DNA of 64,000 nt from Microcella pacifica (GCF_009371975.2 NZ_VIKT02000005.1:83965-147964); one strand, 5' to 3'. Shown: positions 55,031 to 63,783, counted from the stretch's first letter. Notes: generated from the sequence alone by a model not told the origin. Program-made: numbers and translations.

Positions 55031-55119
55031 ACACGGGAGTCCGGTGAACCGGGCTGAGAGGAAGCGCAACTCACGCTTCGACCGTCGAACCTGATCCGGA
55101 TCATGCCGGCGCAGGGAGG
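55031..55119 (+). promoter_or_regulatory. TPP riboswitch (THI element)
   Basis: The RNA has the conserved pieces in order: CGGGAG with the following GGGCTGAGAGG, a variable P3 hairpin (GAAGCGCAACTCACGCTTC), then GAACCTGATCCGGATCATGCCGGCGCAGGGAGG. These form the pyrimidine- and pyrophosphate-sensing arms. It precedes ykoE by 77 nt. TPP binding should reduce expression of the importer. Confidence 0.95.
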
Positions 55120-55195
55120 ACTACATCTCACATCACCCGTGCCATACCGATTCGCGGGCCGTGCGAGCGTGCCCGCGCAGAGCGAAAGGCACACC

Positions 55196-55861
55196 ATGGT
55201 CACCACCGCACCTTCCCCCACCACCCGCCCCAGCATGCGCTGGCGCGTGGTCGACATCGTCGTCGCGAGCGTCCTGGGCGTCGCTGGCGGCCTCGTCTTC
55301 ACCCTGTGGAACCTCGTCTACTCGCCGCTCACCGCGCCCATTGAGGCCGTGCTGCCGGGTCTGCAGGCGCTCGTCTACGCCGTCTGGTTGTTTCCTGCTG
55401 TGCTCGTCGGCCTCATCGTGCGCAAGCCGGGGGCGGCCCTGTACGGCGAACTCGTCGCGGCCGCGGTCTCGGCGCTGCTCGGCGGCTTCTGGGGTTGGAC
55501 GGCGCTCGCCTGGGGTCTCGTGCAGGGCCTGGGGGCCGAGATCGTCTTCGCCATTCTGCTCTACCGCGCCTGGGGTCTCGTGCCCGCGATCGTCGCGGGA
55601 GTGGGCGCCGGAGTCGGCCTCACCATCATGGACCTCACGTTCTACTACGCCGCAGCACGCCCCGAGTTCATGGTCGTCTATGCCGTGAGCGCGATGCTCT
55701 CGGGCGCCGTGATCGCGGGCCTCGGCAGCTGGCTCATCGTGCGCGGACTCGCGCGCACGGGCGCCCTCTCGCGCTTCGCGGCCGGTCGCGAATTCGCTCT
55801 GCAGTCAGAGCGCGAGGCCACGTCGGCAGATGAAGCCGTGGAGCACCGATCGACCTCGTGA
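55196..55861 (+). CDS. ykoE: ECF transporter S component, YkoE family (thiamine precursor)
   Basis: The 221-residue membrane protein is a YkoE-type substrate-binding subunit. It starts with ATG 55196 after AAAGG and has six helices with WTALAWGLVQGLGAEIVFA and the FTLWNLVYSPL first segment. YkoE binds hydroxymethylpyrimidine or a related thiamine precursor. The TPP riboswitch upstream supports that. The stop overlaps the next gene by 4 nt. Confidence 0.92.
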   Translation: MVTTAPSPTTRPSMRWRVVDIVVASVLGVAGGLVFTLWNLVYSPLTAPIEAVLPGLQALVYAVWLFPAVLVGLIVRKPGAALYGELVAAAVSALLGGFWGWTALAWGLVQGLGAEIVFAILLYRAWGLVPAIVAGVGAGVGLTIMDLTFYYAAARPEFMVVYAVSAMLSGAVIAGLGSWLIVRGLARTGALSRFAAGREFALQSEREATSADEAVEHRSTS

Positions 55862-58212
55862 CGACCGCCGCCGCCTCGCTCGGGGCGCACGACTGGGGCT
55901 GGACTCCCGCGGGCCGCTCGACGCCCGTGCTCGACGGGGTCGACCTCAGCATCGCTCCTGGAGAGCGGGTGCTGCTGCTCGGCGCGTCGGGAAGCGGCAA
56001 GTCGACGTTGCTGCAGGCCTGGGCGGGCGTGCTGGGCGGGTCTGACGAGGGCGATCAGCGCGGCAACCTGACGGTCGACGACCGCCCGGTGGCCGAGTCG
56101 CGCGGGCGGGTCGGGCTCCTTCTGCAAGATCCGGATGCTCAACTGGTGCTCGCTCGCGCCCGAGACGACGTGGCCTTCGGGCCGGAGAACCTCGGGGTGC
56201 CGGCCGCGCAGATCGCCGAGCGCGTCGACTCGGCGCCGCAGGCCGTCGGGCTCGACCTGCCTGCCGACGCCGAGGGCGCCCGGCTCTCGGGCGGGCAGCG
56301 TCAACGGCTCGCCCTCGCCGGAGTGCTCGCGCTCGAGCCCGCAGCCCTGCTGCTCGACGAACCGACCGCGCAGCTCGACCCCGCCGGCGTCGTCGACGTG
56401 GCGCGCGCCGTCGACGGGCTCGTGCGCGAGCGCGCACTCACCCTCGTGGTCGTCGAGCACCGCGTCGAGGTGTGGGCCGCGCTCGTCGACCGCGTCGTCG
56501 TGCTCGACGATGGCCGCGTCGTGGCTGACGGGCCCGTCGAGGAGGTGCTGGCCGAGCAGGGTGCAGAGCTCTCGGCGCGCGGCGTCTGGGTTCCCGGGCG
56601 CGAGCCTGAGCATCCAGCGGCCGCCTCGGCACTGCGGGGTGATGTGCTCGTGGAAGCAGCCCGGCTCGACGTGCAACCGGCCGGGGGCGAGCCGATTCCG
56701 CTCGGGCTCGATCTCGAGGTGCGCGCCGGCGAGATCGTCGCGCTCACCGGGCCGAACGGCAGCGGCAAGAGCACGCTGTTGCTCACCCTCGCGGGGCTCC
56801 TGCCACCCGCTGCCGGGTCGATCGAGGCGCTCGCGGCTGGCGCACCCGAGCGCTGGAGCTCGGCCGACCTCGCGGCGCGCTTCGGCGTCGTGTTCCAGAA
56901 CCCCGAGCATCAGTTCGTCGCGGGCACGGTTCGCGACGAGCTCGCCGTGGGGCAGCGCGCGTACGCCGGCGCCCGCGGTGACCGTGCGCACGGGCTCGTC
57001 GCGTCGCGCGCGGGGTCACTCGACGGCTCGCCTGCGCCCGCTGATGCGCTGATCGCTCGGCTCGGGCTGCGGCGGCTCGGTGGAGTGAGCCCGTTCTCGC
57101 TCAGCGGTGGCGAGCAACGCCGTCTCTCGGTGGGCACCGCCCTTGCGGCGGCCCCGCCCGTGCTGCTGCTCGACGAGCCCACGTTCGGGCAGGACTCGCG
57201 AACGTGGGCCGAGCTCGCCGCCCTGCTCGCCGAGCACCGCGACGCCGGCGGTGCTGTCGTCATGGCGACGCACGACCGCGCCCTCGTCGAGGCGCTGGGC
57301 GCACGCGAGGTCGCCCTGCCCGCCCCGGGCGCCCCCGAGCTCGTGTCTGCCAGACCGACACAACTCGCCAACACGCCGCAGCCGAACCCCGACACGCCGA
57401 GCCACGCATCGACAGCGTCGGTCTCGCAGACACCGTCTCGGTCGGCGACGCTCGGCGATCGGCTCAACCCGGTCGCGTCGATCGCGGCCTCGCTCGTGCC
57501 AGCCCTGCTGCTCGTCACGACGATCGACGTCGTGTCGGCCGCGGTCGCGCTCGTGCTGCAGCTGTTGCTGATACCCCTGCTGGGCATCCCGGCCCGACTG
57601 CTGCTGCACCGCATCGCTCCGATTCTCATCGCGGCTCCGTTCGCCGCCCTCACGATCGTCTTCTACGGCCAGCCGAGCGGCACGGTCTACGCCGAGTTCT
57701 GGCTCGTGAGCATCAGCGACGGCTCACTCGAGCTCGCGCTCGCCACCCTGCTGCGCATTCTCGCTATCGCTGTACCCGCGATCGCTCTGTTCTCGCGGCC
57801 CGATGCGACGCGGCTGGGGGATGCTCTCGGCCAGAACCTCCGCCTGCCCAGTCGCTTCGTGCTCGGGGGAGTCGCGGCCCTGCGACTGCTGACCGTGCTG
57901 CGCGACGACGCGCGGCTGCTCGAGCGGGCGCGCCGCGCGCGCGGCCTCGGCGATCACGGCCGGGTGCGGCGTGCCGCGAGTCTGGTGTTCGCGCTGCTCG
58001 TGCTGTCGATACGCCGCGGGTCGGCGCTCGCGATCGGCATGGAGGCGCGAGGGTTCGGAGCTCCGGGGCCGCGCACGTGGATTCGGCCGTCGCCGTGGCG
58101 AGCATCCGACACGGCTGTCGTTGCGACCGCCGTGCTCGTCTCGGCTGCTGCGGTAACGACGGCGGTGCTGGTCGGAACGTTCAACCCCGTGATCGGAGTG
58201 GTCGGTGGTTAG
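55858..58212 (+). CDS. Fused ECF ATPase-ATPase-permease (YkoD-YkoC)
   Basis: The 784-residue protein combines what are usually two proteins. Residues 1-240 and 255-500 are two ABC ATPases with Walker A GASGSGKST and GPNGSGKST, signatures LSGGQRQRL and LSGGEQRRL, and Walker B LLLDEPTAQLD and LLLDEPTFGQD. A low-complexity linker leads to a C-terminal EcfT-like membrane domain (about 540-784, with RARRARGLGDHG and MEARGFGAPG coupling helices). With YkoE it forms a complete importer. Confidence 0.92.
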   Translation: MTTAAASLGAHDWGWTPAGRSTPVLDGVDLSIAPGERVLLLGASGSGKSTLLQAWAGVLGGSDEGDQRGNLTVDDRPVAESRGRVGLLLQDPDAQLVLARARDDVAFGPENLGVPAAQIAERVDSAPQAVGLDLPADAEGARLSGGQRQRLALAGVLALEPAALLLDEPTAQLDPAGVVDVARAVDGLVRERALTLVVVEHRVEVWAALVDRVVVLDDGRVVADGPVEEVLAEQGAELSARGVWVPGREPEHPAAASALRGDVLVEAARLDVQPAGGEPIPLGLDLEVRAGEIVALTGPNGSGKSTLLLTLAGLLPPAAGSIEALAAGAPERWSSADLAARFGVVFQNPEHQFVAGTVRDELAVGQRAYAGARGDRAHGLVASRAGSLDGSPAPADALIARLGLRRLGGVSPFSLSGGEQRRLSVGTALAAAPPVLLLDEPTFGQDSRTWAELAALLAEHRDAGGAVVMATHDRALVEALGAREVALPAPGAPELVSARPTQLANTPQPNPDTPSHASTASVSQTPSRSATLGDRLNPVASIAASLVPALLLVTTIDVVSAAVALVLQLLLIPLLGIPARLLLHRIAPILIAAPFAALTIVFYGQPSGTVYAEFWLVSISDGSLELALATLLRILAIAVPAIALFSRPDATRLGDALGQNLRLPSRFVLGGVAALRLLTVLRDDARLLERARRARGLGDHGRVRRAASLVFALLVLSIRRGSALAIGMEARGFGAPGPRTWIRPSPWRASDTAVVATAVLVSAAAVTTAVLVGTFNPVIGVVGG

Positions 58213-58693
58213 AGATCGCATCACCCTCATCGACGGGCGGTCGGGCTCGGGCAAGACAACCTTCGCGACCGAGCTCGCGCGGTCGACCGGCGCGCAGCTG
58301 CTGAGCCTCGACGATGTCTATCCGGGCTGGGGCGGCCTTGAGGCTGCGGAAGCGCATGTGCTCCACCATGTGCTGCGGGCGATCGCGGAGGGGCGACCGC
58401 CCCGCTGGCGGTCGTGGAACTGGCCGGATGCCCGCCCCGGCACCTGGCACGACCTCGACCCGCAGCGACCCCTCGTGATCGAGGGCTGCGGGGCGATCAG
58501 CCCGACCGCGCGTGCCCTCGCCGATCACGCCCTCTGGATCGAGCTGACCGACGACGTCGAGCGGCGGCGCCGCGCGATCGCGCGGGACGGCGAGGTCTTC
58601 GCCCGCAACTGGCAGCGCTGGGCGCGGCAGGAGGAGTGGCACGCCTACCGGCACGACCCGCGCGGCACCGCCGACGAGGTCGTGCCGGGCTGA
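58205..58693 (+). CDS. P-loop kinase-like protein
   Basis: The 162-residue protein has Walker A GRSGSGKTT, an LLSLDDVYPGW strand and an Arg-rich lid (DVERRRRAIARDG). It resembles small ATPases of the uridine-kinase and nucleoside-kinase group. It starts with GTG 58205 and overlaps the transporter stop by 8 bp. Kinase activity on the imported compound is possible but unproven. Confidence 0.75.
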   Translation: MVRDRITLIDGRSGSGKTTFATELARSTGAQLLSLDDVYPGWGGLEAAEAHVLHHVLRAIAEGRPPRWRSWNWPDARPGTWHDLDPQRPLVIEGCGAISPTARALADHALWIELTDDVERRRRAIARDGEVFARNWQRWARQEEWHAYRHDPRGTADEVVPG

Positions 58694-58732
58694 GCGAGGC
58701 CGGGCTGACCCGGGTGCCCGTGCTCGTCGCGT

Positions 58733-59983
58733 TCAGCCCGTCCAGCGACCGATGACGGTCGCGGGGTCGGCGAAGCGCCAGGCGACGCCCGGTTGCGCGA
58801 TCGTGCCGTCGGCGACGAGGTTCGAGACCTGCTCGCCGTCGGGCGACGAGACGACGAGCTGCCCGATGGTCGTGCCCTCGAGCACGGTCTGGCGCGCGGG
58901 AATGTTCAGGCGCACCTCGATCGTGCTGCCGTCGAATTGAGTGACCGCGACCGCGTCGCGGGCGAGGATGCTCGTGCTCTGGCCCCACGCCGACCGCAGC
59001 TCGCCGACCGTCGCGCCGGCCTCCACGAGGGTGGTGGGGGCGACGACGTCGGCGAGGGAGGCGATGAGCGCCCGTACCGCGACCTCGGCCTGGGCGTACC
59101 CCGGCTGGCCGAGCAGCGCGAGAGCGACGGGAGTGGCCGACTCGCCCCCCGCGCCGGCGGCCACGACGGGCACGGCCAGGAGCAGTACGACTCCGGCCGC
59201 ATCCGTATAGGTGCGCGTGAGGCCGATCGCGCCGGTGTCGACCACGTACGCGGCCTCATCGCCCCACGAGGCCCCCGAGGTCGCGGTGCGCGGCCGGTCG
59301 GTCATGAGCTCGCCGAGCACCGGGTCGGCGAGCGTGAGCTGGGCGAGTCGCGCGAGGTCGCCCGCGGTCGAGATGTTGCCCGAGTCCAGGCCCGTCGCGT
59401 CGACGACCGCGGTGTCGGCGAGCCCGACCGAGTCGAGCCACGACGAGGCCGCTGCGGTATAGGCGTCGAGGCCGCCGAAGACCTCGAGCATGAGTAACTC
59501 GGCGATGTTGTTGCCCGAGCCGATGACGGTCGCCGCGAGCAGATCGCGGCGCGTCCAGACCTGACCCTGCTGTACAGGCACGGTGCGCGCCCTCGCCGTC
59601 GTGAGCTCTCGGTAGCGGGATGCTGTCGCCGCATCGATCTGAACGGTCTCGCCCGTGCGCCCCACCTCGAGGGGCTCTGCGTCGAGGGCGACGTGCGCGA
59701 GCACGAGCTTGGCGACGCCCGCCATGGGGCGGGGCTCCTCTTCGCCGGCGAGAACCGGCTCGCCCGAGGGCAGGGCAACGGCTGTCGCCCCGGCATCAGG
59801 CAGTACGAGCTCGTCGAGCGAGGCGCCCACAGCGCTCGTGTCGAGCTCGCGCGGCTGCACCTCGAGTGCGGGCAGCGGGCTCAGGAGCGCCGCCGCGGCG
59901 TACGCCGCGGCGGCGACGATCACGAGGGCGACGACGCCGCTCACGACTGCCCGCGCGCGGCGCGCACCCCGGCTCACGCCCAC
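58733..59983 (-). CDS. D-alanyl-D-alanine carboxypeptidase-like protein without the catalytic serine
   Basis: The 416-residue protein has an N-terminal membrane helix (about 11-33) and a penicillin-binding, S11-type fold. The S-x-x-K motif reads GVAK (89-92), so the nucleophile Ser is a Gly. SxN is kept as SGN (156-158). KTG is replaced by DTG (249-251). A DacC-like C-terminal domain follows. It is probably a non-catalytic cell-wall binding protein. GTG 59983 overlaps the metallopeptidase gene by 10 bp. Confidence 0.85.
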   Translation of the reverse strand: MGVSRGARRARAVVSGVVALVIVAAAAYAAAALLSPLPALEVQPRELDTSAVGASLDELVLPDAGATAVALPSGEPVLAGEEEPRPMAGVAKLVLAHVALDAEPLEVGRTGETVQIDAATASRYRELTTARARTVPVQQGQVWTRRDLLAATVIGSGNNIAELLMLEVFGGLDAYTAAASSWLDSVGLADTAVVDATGLDSGNISTAGDLARLAQLTLADPVLGELMTDRPRTATSGASWGDEAAYVVDTGAIGLTRTYTDAAGVVLLLAVPVVAAGAGGESATPVALALLGQPGYAQAEVAVRALIASLADVVAPTTLVEAGATVGELRSAWGQSTSILARDAVAVTQFDGSTIEVRLNIPARQTVLEGTTIGQLVVSSPDGEQVSNLVADGTIAQPGVAWRFADPATVIGRWTG

Positions 59984-60345
59984 CCCAGTCGGTGCAGCTC
60001 GTCGTCGTCGATACCGTAGAAGTGGGCGATCTCGTGCACGAGCGTGATGTGGATCTGCTCCTGCAGCTCCTCGAGGTCGCCCTCGGCGGCGGCGAGCAGC
60101 GGCTCGCGGTAAAGGATGATGCGGTCGGGCAGCTCGCCGAAGCCGTACTGGCCGCGGTCGGTGAGGGCGACCCCCTCGTAGAGGCCCAGCAGGTCGAGGG
60201 AGCCGTCCTCGGGCCTCGCCTCGGTCACGAAGACGACATTGTCGAGCCCCTCGACCATCTCGTCGGGCAGCGCGTCGAGCTCCTCCACGACGAGCCGCTC
60301 GAACGCGGCCTCGTCGAGGTCTAGTTCTGCAGGCTCACTCGTCAC
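59974..60345 (-). CDS. Metallopeptidase-family protein (zincin fold)
   Basis: A 123-residue zincin of the DUF1025/TTHA0227 group with HEIAHFYGIDDDELHRLGW, the HExxH-like zinc site. It starts with GTG 60345, overlapping the DUF2017 stop. Its place after clpS and DUF2017 is conserved in actinobacteria. Substrate unknown. Confidence 0.9.
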   Translation of the reverse strand: MTSEPAELDLDEAAFERLVVEELDALPDEMVEGLDNVVFVTEARPEDGSLDLLGLYEGVALTDRGQYGFGELPDRIILYREPLLAAAEGDLEELQEQIHITLVHEIAHFYGIDDDELHRLGWA

Positions 60346-60850
60346 CGTCGGCACCGCCCTCACCCGACTCGAACACGCGCACGAGGTCGTCCTGAATCCA
60401 CGCGAGCCAGTCGTACAGCTCTCGCAGCCCCGGTTCCGCCGTCGTGCCCTCGTCACCGTCGACGACGATGCCGATGCGGTCGGCGAGGACGAGCCGCAGG
60501 TCGCCGACAGCGCGCACCCAGTCGAGGGCGTCGTCGGCGTCGAGCGTGATCGTCGTCGGCTCCGAGGCGATGGCGGGGGCCGCGAGCGCGCGGCTCAGGG
60601 TCGCGGCATGCGCGACCTTGCGCTCGACGAGGCCGCGTCGGCTCAAGCGGCGCCACTCCTCGGCGGCCTCGGGGTCATCGCGATAGGCATCGGGCAGCAG
60701 GCGACGCACGGCGCCGTCGGCGAGAGCATCCGGTTCGAGGCTGTCGGCGAGCAGCGACTGCAGCTGACGGCTCAGCGAGAGCAGAATGCGCGCCTCCTCC
60801 GGTTCGAGGATGGCCTGCCAGCCAGCCTCCGTCGCCTGGAAGCCCCTCAT
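60335..60850 (-). CDS. DUF2017-family protein, AosR-like
   Basis: The 171-residue protein matches DUF2017, the family of the mycobacterial oxidative-stress regulator AosR, which is also encoded next to clpS. It is mostly helical and contains no Cys at all, so thiol-based redox sensing is not possible here. Start ATG 60850 overlaps the clpS stop. Confidence 0.85.
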   Translation of the reverse strand: MRGFQATEAGWQAILEPEEARILLSLSRQLQSLLADSLEPDALADGAVRRLLPDAYRDDPEAAEEWRRLSRRGLVERKVAHAATLSRALAAPAIASEPTTITLDADDALDWVRAVGDLRLVLADRIGIVVDGDEGTTAEPGLRELYDWLAWIQDDLVRVFESGEGGADGDE

Positions 60851-61152
60851 CGGGGAGCCTTCTCGACGGTCGCCCACAGTCCGTACTCGTGCATCGCCTC
60901 GACGTGGCGCTCCATCGCCTCGCGATTGCCCTCCGCGACCGTTGCGCGACCGTCGTGGTGCACGGCGAGCATCGCGCGCTCAGCGTCCTCTCGCGTCATG
61001 CCGAAGTGGCGGCGGAACACCCACGAGACGTAGCTCATGAGGTTCACCGGGTCGTTCCAGATGACCGTCGACCACGGCACCTGCGAGGCGTGCAGGGTCT
61101 GCTCGTCGAGCCTCTCGGCCACGGACGAGGAGGTGCCGGCGGGGGGAGTCAC
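60847..61152 (-). CDS. clpS: ATP-dependent Clp protease adaptor ClpS
   Basis: The 101-residue adaptor delivers N-end-rule substrates to ClpAP or ClpCP. The core PWSTVIWNDPVNLMSYVSWV, then AMLAVHHDGRA and the final WATVEKAP are standard. Start GTG 61152 gives a typical length; an ATG ten codons upstream is possible. Operon with DUF2017 and the metallopeptidase. Confidence 0.93.
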   Translation of the reverse strand: MTPPAGTSSSVAERLDEQTLHASQVPWSTVIWNDPVNLMSYVSWVFRRHFGMTREDAERAMLAVHHDGRATVAEGNREAMERHVEAMHEYGLWATVEKAPR

Positions 61153-61223
61153 GCTCCTAGTCTCGCGCAGCCGACTGAACATGCGGGGAGGACGCGGGGG
61201 CGGAGCGGCACGAAGCTACTCCA

Positions 61224-61262
61224 GAAAAGGCGAATCGGGCCCGGGAAGAACCCGAGCCCGAT
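61224..61262 (-). terminator. Rho-independent terminator after tRNA-His
   Basis: A 12-bp stem (61251-61262 with 61234-61245, one wobble) with a 5-nt loop is followed on the minus strand by TTCGCCTTTT. It lies 7 nt after the tRNA. Confidence 0.85.
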
Positions 61263-61269
61263 CAGCCAG

Positions 61270-61346
61270 TGGGGTGAGTAACGGGGCTTGAACCCGCGGC
61301 CTCCTCGACCACAACGAGGCGCTCTACCAGCTGAGCTATACCCACC
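61270..61346 (-). tRNA. tRNA-His (anticodon GUG)
   Basis: A cloverleaf reads on the minus strand with anticodon GTG in loop TTGTGGT between the stem arms CCTCG and CGAGG, and T loop GTTCAAGC. The additional G at position -1 (61346) faces C73, the tRNA-His hallmark. CCA is encoded (61272-61270). Confidence 0.96.
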
Positions 61347-61383
61347 GTGTCACCGTGCTCGCGCACGCTGCCGCCCCAGTGTA

Positions 61384-62004
61384 TTACAGCCGGGGCTCCC
61401 ACTTCTGCACGATGTCGGCCGCGACCGCCTGAGCGTCGTCAGAGCTGGGCCCCGGCTCGGCGACGAACCCCGCCCTGCGGTAGTAGTCGAGTTCGCGAAT
61501 CGACTCGAGAATGTCGGCCATGGCCCGGTGCCCGCCGTCCTTCGCGGGCGCGTTGAAGTAGATGCGGGGGAACCACCGACGCACGAGCTCCTTGATGGAG
61601 GAGACGTCGACGCTGCGGTAGTGCAGGTGCGCGTCGACCTGCGGCAGCGAGCGCGCGATGAACGCTCGGTCGGTGCCGATCGTGTTGCCCGCGAGGGGAG
61701 ACTGCCCAGCGGTCGGAACGTGCTCGGTGAGGTACGCCATGATCTGCGCCTGGGCATCCTCGAGCGGCACGCCCTGCGGCAGCTCGTCGAGCAGGCCGCT
61801 TGAGGCGTGCATCTCGCGCACGAAGTCGCTCATGTTCGCCATACCCCGCTCGGTGGGCGCGATGACGATCGAGAAGCCGTCGTGCACGGGCTCCAGGTCG
61901 TAGTTCGTGATGACCACGGCGACCTCGATGAGGTCGTCCAACGCGAGGTCGAGACCCGTCATCTCGCAGTCGATCCAGACGAGACGATCAGTAGCGGCAC
62001 TCAC
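61384..62004 (-). CDS. orn: Oligoribonuclease
   Basis: The 206-residue DEDDh exonuclease degrades 2-5-nt RNAs. Catalytic residues: D and E in WIDCEMTGLD, D in NTIGTDRAF, and H and D in GGHRAMADILE. It starts with GTG 62004, 6 nt after a TAGACT box, so the transcript is probably leaderless. Family length is normal. Confidence 0.97.
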   Translation of the reverse strand: MSAATDRLVWIDCEMTGLDLALDDLIEVAVVITNYDLEPVHDGFSIVIAPTERGMANMSDFVREMHASSGLLDELPQGVPLEDAQAQIMAYLTEHVPTAGQSPLAGNTIGTDRAFIARSLPQVDAHLHYRSVDVSSIKELVRRWFPRIYFNAPAKDGGHRAMADILESIRELDYYRRAGFVAEPGPSSDDAQAVAADIVQKWEPRL

Positions 62005-62010
62005 TCCGGC

Positions 62011-62016
62011 AGTCTA
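62011..62016 (-). promoter_or_regulatory. Predicted -10 box of orn (leaderless GTG)
   Basis: TAGACT on the minus strand lies 6 nt before the GTG at 62004. Confidence 0.45.
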
Positions 62017-62661
62017 GCCGCCGGCCGCCGACGCTCGAGGGCGGCCGCCCAGCTCGACGAACGGCAGCCCCAGCACGTGCACGGCCCGCGTGCCCAGCTG
62101 GCGGTGGCCCTCCTCGCCGAGATGCACGCGATCACCCGTGCCGAGCGGGCGCAGGCGCGCATCGCGCAACGACCAGGCATCCACGACCGAGGCGTCGTGC
62201 GTGCGGGCGATCGACCACAGCTCTGCCGTGAACTCGGCCGTGCGCACGCGCCGCCGTCGCGGCACGATCGCCGTCGGCGGGTTGAGGCACGTCGCGAGCA
62301 CGACGTCCACGCCGGCTGCGGTGAGCGTGCGCACGCCCGACTCCAGACGGCGGGCGAGCGAGGCGGGGCGTGCGGAGCCGTCGAGCAGCTCCGAGGTGCC
62401 GATGAGGATCGTCACGAGGTCGGCGCCCGCCTCGAGCGCCCGCGGCACCTGGTCGTGCACGAGCTGCTCGACGGTCGCGCCGGGGCTCGCGAGCGAGCAT
62501 CCTTGGGCCGCCTCCCCGCGCAGTCGGGCCACGCTCTCGACCGCGAGAGCGACCCGATCCGTCCACGACCAGGTCGGCGAATCGAAGGTGAGGTCGCTCG
62601 CGTCGCGGCGCATCATGCTCACCGAGTCGCCGAGCGCGCGATAATTCCCCCACCGTGCCAT
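62014..62661 (-). CDS. SGNH/GDSL-family hydrolase
   Basis: The 215-residue protein has the GDS nucleophile block (YRALGDSVS), the oxyanion Gly and Asn (SLASPGATVEQL and IGTSELL) and D-x-x-H as GDRVHLGEEGH. No signal peptide is seen. It is the SGNH class of esterases; substrate unknown. The start ATG 62661 lacks a strong ribosome binding site. Confidence 0.85.
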   Translation of the reverse strand: MARWGNYRALGDSVSMMRRDASDLTFDSPTWSWTDRVALAVESVARLRGEAAQGCSLASPGATVEQLVHDQVPRALEAGADLVTILIGTSELLDGSARPASLARRLESGVRTLTAAGVDVVLATCLNPPTAIVPRRRRVRTAEFTAELWSIARTHDASVVDAWSLRDARLRPLGTGDRVHLGEEGHRQLGTRAVHVLGLPFVELGGRPRASAAGG

Positions 62662-62815
62662 TGCAGGAGTCTCGCCCGACTCGGTGAACACGCGGCGACG
62701 CGCGCGCGGCCGTGGGGCAGACGTCACGCAGTGTTCACCCGGCGTTGGCCGGCACACGACGATGTGGCCGTTCGCGCCGCGAGGCCGCCATCAGGGGGCA
62801 CGGATGCTCCGCCTC

Positions 62816-62821
62816 TAGGCT
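62816..62821 (+). promoter_or_regulatory. Predicted -10 box of the thioredoxin-like gene (leaderless)
   Basis: TAGGCT ends 6 nt before the ATG at 62828. Confidence 0.4.
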
Positions 62822-62827
62822 TCCCGC

Positions 62828-63091
62828 ATGCGCCTCGAGCTCTACACCTCAGCCTTCTGCGAGCCCTGCCATCGGGCTCGCGAGGTCGTCGCCGAAGCCG
62901 CCCGGCTCGTGCCGAGTCTGCGCTGGGACGAGCTCGACGTGGCCCACCACCCCGAGCGAGCCGAAGCGCGCGGCGTCACTCGCACCCCCACCGTCGTTGT
63001 CCTCGACGACGGGGGTGCCGTCGTCGTTCAGGCCGAGGGCGTTCCCCCGCTGCCGCGGCTGCTCGCCGCGCTCGCCTCCGCCGCCGACTGA
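62828..63091 (+). CDS. Thioredoxin/glutaredoxin-like protein
   Basis: The 87-residue protein has the CEPC active site (YTSAFCEPCHRA), the cis-Pro in RTPTVVVLDDG, and a short thioredoxin fold. It would reduce disulphides in the cytosol. Its 3' end overlaps the convergent potassium-channel gene by 64 bp. Confidence 0.85.
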   Translation: MRLELYTSAFCEPCHRAREVVAEAARLVPSLRWDELDVAHHPERAEARGVTRTPTVVVLDDGGAVVVQAEGVPPLPRLLAALASAAD

Positions 63092-63771
63092 GGTGCGTTC
63101 CCGGCCTCCTGGTCGGGCTCGTCGCCACGCGCCACTGCCGCGGTCGCCGGCTCCGAGGTCGCGGGCCTCGCGACGCGCTCGACGAACCACGAGGCGAACG
63201 TCGCCGTCACCGAGCCCAGCAGCGCGATGCCCGCCACCATGAGCCCCGCGGCCACCAGCCGCCCCGCCGTGGTCACCGGGAACAGGTCGCCGTAGCCGAC
63301 CGTCGTGATCGTCACGAACGCCCACCAGATGGCGTCGCCGAACGACGTGATGAGCGCCCCGGGAGCATCCTGCTCCACATCGAGGATCGCGACCGACGCG
63401 ATGAGGATGAGCATGCTCGACGCCGTCACCAAGTACATCGTCACCTGGCCGCGGAACGCGCTCGCCTTGCTCAGCAGCCCCACGAGGCTCACGAGGCGAA
63501 TCAGGTACAACGGGCGGAAGAACGGCAGGATCACGATCGCCAGCAGATGCAGGTGACGCACGAACCACTGCAGCCGATTCGTGGTCAGCACGAGGCGCAT
63601 CACGTAGTCGACGACGAAGATCACCCAGATGACCACGAGGAGCACCTCGATCGTGATCTCCAGAGCGGTGGGGGGCTCGCCGATCACGAGCCAGGCGTAG
63701 ATGCCGAAGAAGACGAGTGCGGCGGCCGCGAGAGGCCACTCCGAGACGCGGGTCCAGTGTGCGTAGGTCAT
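63028..63771 (-). CDS. Potassium channel-family protein (ion channel with voltage-sensor-like part)
   Basis: The 247-residue protein has six membrane helices. The selectivity filter TVGYGD is intact in ITTVGYGDLFPVT. The fourth helix carries spaced Arg (RHLHLLAIVILPFFRPLYL), as in voltage-gated channels. A hydrophilic tail follows. It has no RCK domain. ATG 63771 follows a TAGCCT box by 6 nt. Confidence 0.93.
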   Translation of the reverse strand: MTYAHWTRVSEWPLAAAALVFFGIYAWLVIGEPPTALEITIEVLLVVIWVIFVVDYVMRLVLTTNRLQWFVRHLHLLAIVILPFFRPLYLIRLVSLVGLLSKASAFRGQVTMYLVTASSMLILIASVAILDVEQDAPGALITSFGDAIWWAFVTITTVGYGDLFPVTTAGRLVAAGLMVAGIALLGSVTATFASWFVERVARPATSEPATAAVARGDEPDQEAGNAPQSAAEASAASSRGSGGTPSA

Positions 63772-63777
63772 GAGTCG

Positions 63778-63783
63778 AGGCTA
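63778..63783 (-). promoter_or_regulatory. Predicted -10 box of the channel gene (leaderless)
   Basis: TAGCCT on the minus strand lies 6 nt before the ATG at 63771. Confidence 0.4.
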
